A stretch of 5,547 nucleotides of DNA. Origin: an uncultured Eubacteriales bacterium. Lineage in GTDB: Bacteria > Bacillota > Clostridia > Oscillospirales > Oscillospiraceae. Below are positions 5,309 through 5,547 of this stretch, piece by piece (the stretch's first letter is position 1; the number at the start of each line of letters is the position of its first letter). The stretch lies in NCBI GenBank assembly GCA_900321335.1, contig ONVR01000218.1:1-5547 (forward strand), written 5' to 3'. The notes below the pieces were generated by a model. It worked only from the letters and a program-made list of their open reading frames with translations, had not been told where the DNA came from and searched no databases. Made by a program: the position numbers and the translations under genes.

Positions 5309-5547
5309 TTAAAAGGCGCCCTTCTCCTGGTCCCTGATGTTTTTCAGCGAATTGCGTATGTGAAACCGCAGCATGGCATCACATCTTTTTGCGATGTACG
5401 CCGTGTCTTCCCGCATCTTGTGTTCAAAGAAATCTTTTATAATTCCCATAAACACATACATATAAAAATTCAGCATGAACGCCTTGTCTTTTTCCGAAAC
5501 GGTAAGATTCTGATCCCGCGAACAGTCTTCGATCCCCCTCTGGATCA
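5309..5547 (-). CDS. TetR/AcrR-family transcriptional regulator (C-terminal part)
   Basis: The window end cuts off the N-terminal DNA-binding half. The visible 78 residues end at TAA 5309-5311. They show the alpha-helical effector domain of TetR proteins: a helix centred on FYMYVFMGIIKDFF (fragment residues 27-40), then a charged segment leading to IAKRCDAMLR (51-60) and a basic tail. The F-Y-x-Y-x-F-x-G-I-I-K pattern resembles the TetR_C_8-type region found in DhaS-like regulators. Family members usually bind a small ligand and release a palindromic operator. The gene lies upstream of the adhesin in the same direction with a 66-bp AT-rich gap, so it may control or be co-transcribed with it; the 24-bp inverted repeat at 5130-5153 is a candidate operator. 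The ligand is unknown. The helix-turn-helix cannot be checked here. Confidence 0.75.
   Translation of the reverse strand, partial: IQRGIEDCSRDQNLTVSEKDKAFMLNFYMYVFMGIIKDFFEHKMREDTAYIAKRCDAMLRFHIRNSLKNIRDQEKGAF

Noticed and set aside
1..5547. CRISPR array, tRNA genes, phage genes or a toxin-antitoxin pair
   Set aside because: No regularly spaced repeats, tRNA cloverleaf with T-arm motif, or small paired genes were seen on either strand.

Overview
The window looks like part of a moderately high-GC anaerobic Firmicute chromosome, most likely a gut Clostridia of the Oscillospiraceae/Lachnospiraceae type. The evidence is a compact SufB/SufD-family Fe-S assembly protein, a lipoprotein cyclophilin with an L-C-A-C lipobox, and a large secreted multi-domain adhesin of the kind common in gut Clostridia. 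Housekeeping-type genes on the left use mostly C/G-ending codons. The adhesin and regulator on the right are visibly richer in A/T, especially at their flanks. This is inferred by eye; no database was searched.

Layout: positions 1-723 (+) hold the 3' end of a SufB/SufD-type scaffold gene, closed by a hairpin-plus-T terminator at 738-776. A short-chain dehydrogenase/reductase (816-1610, +) follows with a clear Shine-Dalgarno. It converges on a secreted cyclophilin-type peptidyl-prolyl isomerase lipoprotein (1686-2267, -). One strong 16-bp hairpin at 1630-1666, with T runs on both strands, probably terminates both genes. The isomerase has its own promoter, whose -10 octamer ATTATAAT is symmetric.

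From about 2350 to 2653 there is no convincing gene. The stretch has unusually strong folding potential (a long imperfect hairpin with competing arms) and short open frames with no start. It lies directly against the 3' end of the adhesin gene and may be a decayed mobile-element end or a structured RNA.

The adhesin (2654-5242, -) has a signal peptide, an acidic linker and a series of beta-sandwich/isopeptide-type modules. It ends in an incomplete pilin-type isopeptide domain with no LPxTG signal, membrane anchor or charged tail. Its start is ambiguous: the likely promoter overlaps the first ATG, and the best Shine-Dalgarno lies 27 nt before a TTG, with a perfect 9-bp inverted repeat between them. 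Upstream, in the same direction, is the C-terminal part of a TetR-family regulator (5309-5547, -), a plausible controller of the adhesin.

No CRISPR array, tRNA, rRNA or intact transposase gene is visible. The best candidates for something undescribed are the adhesin start region and the structured 2350-2653 segment.
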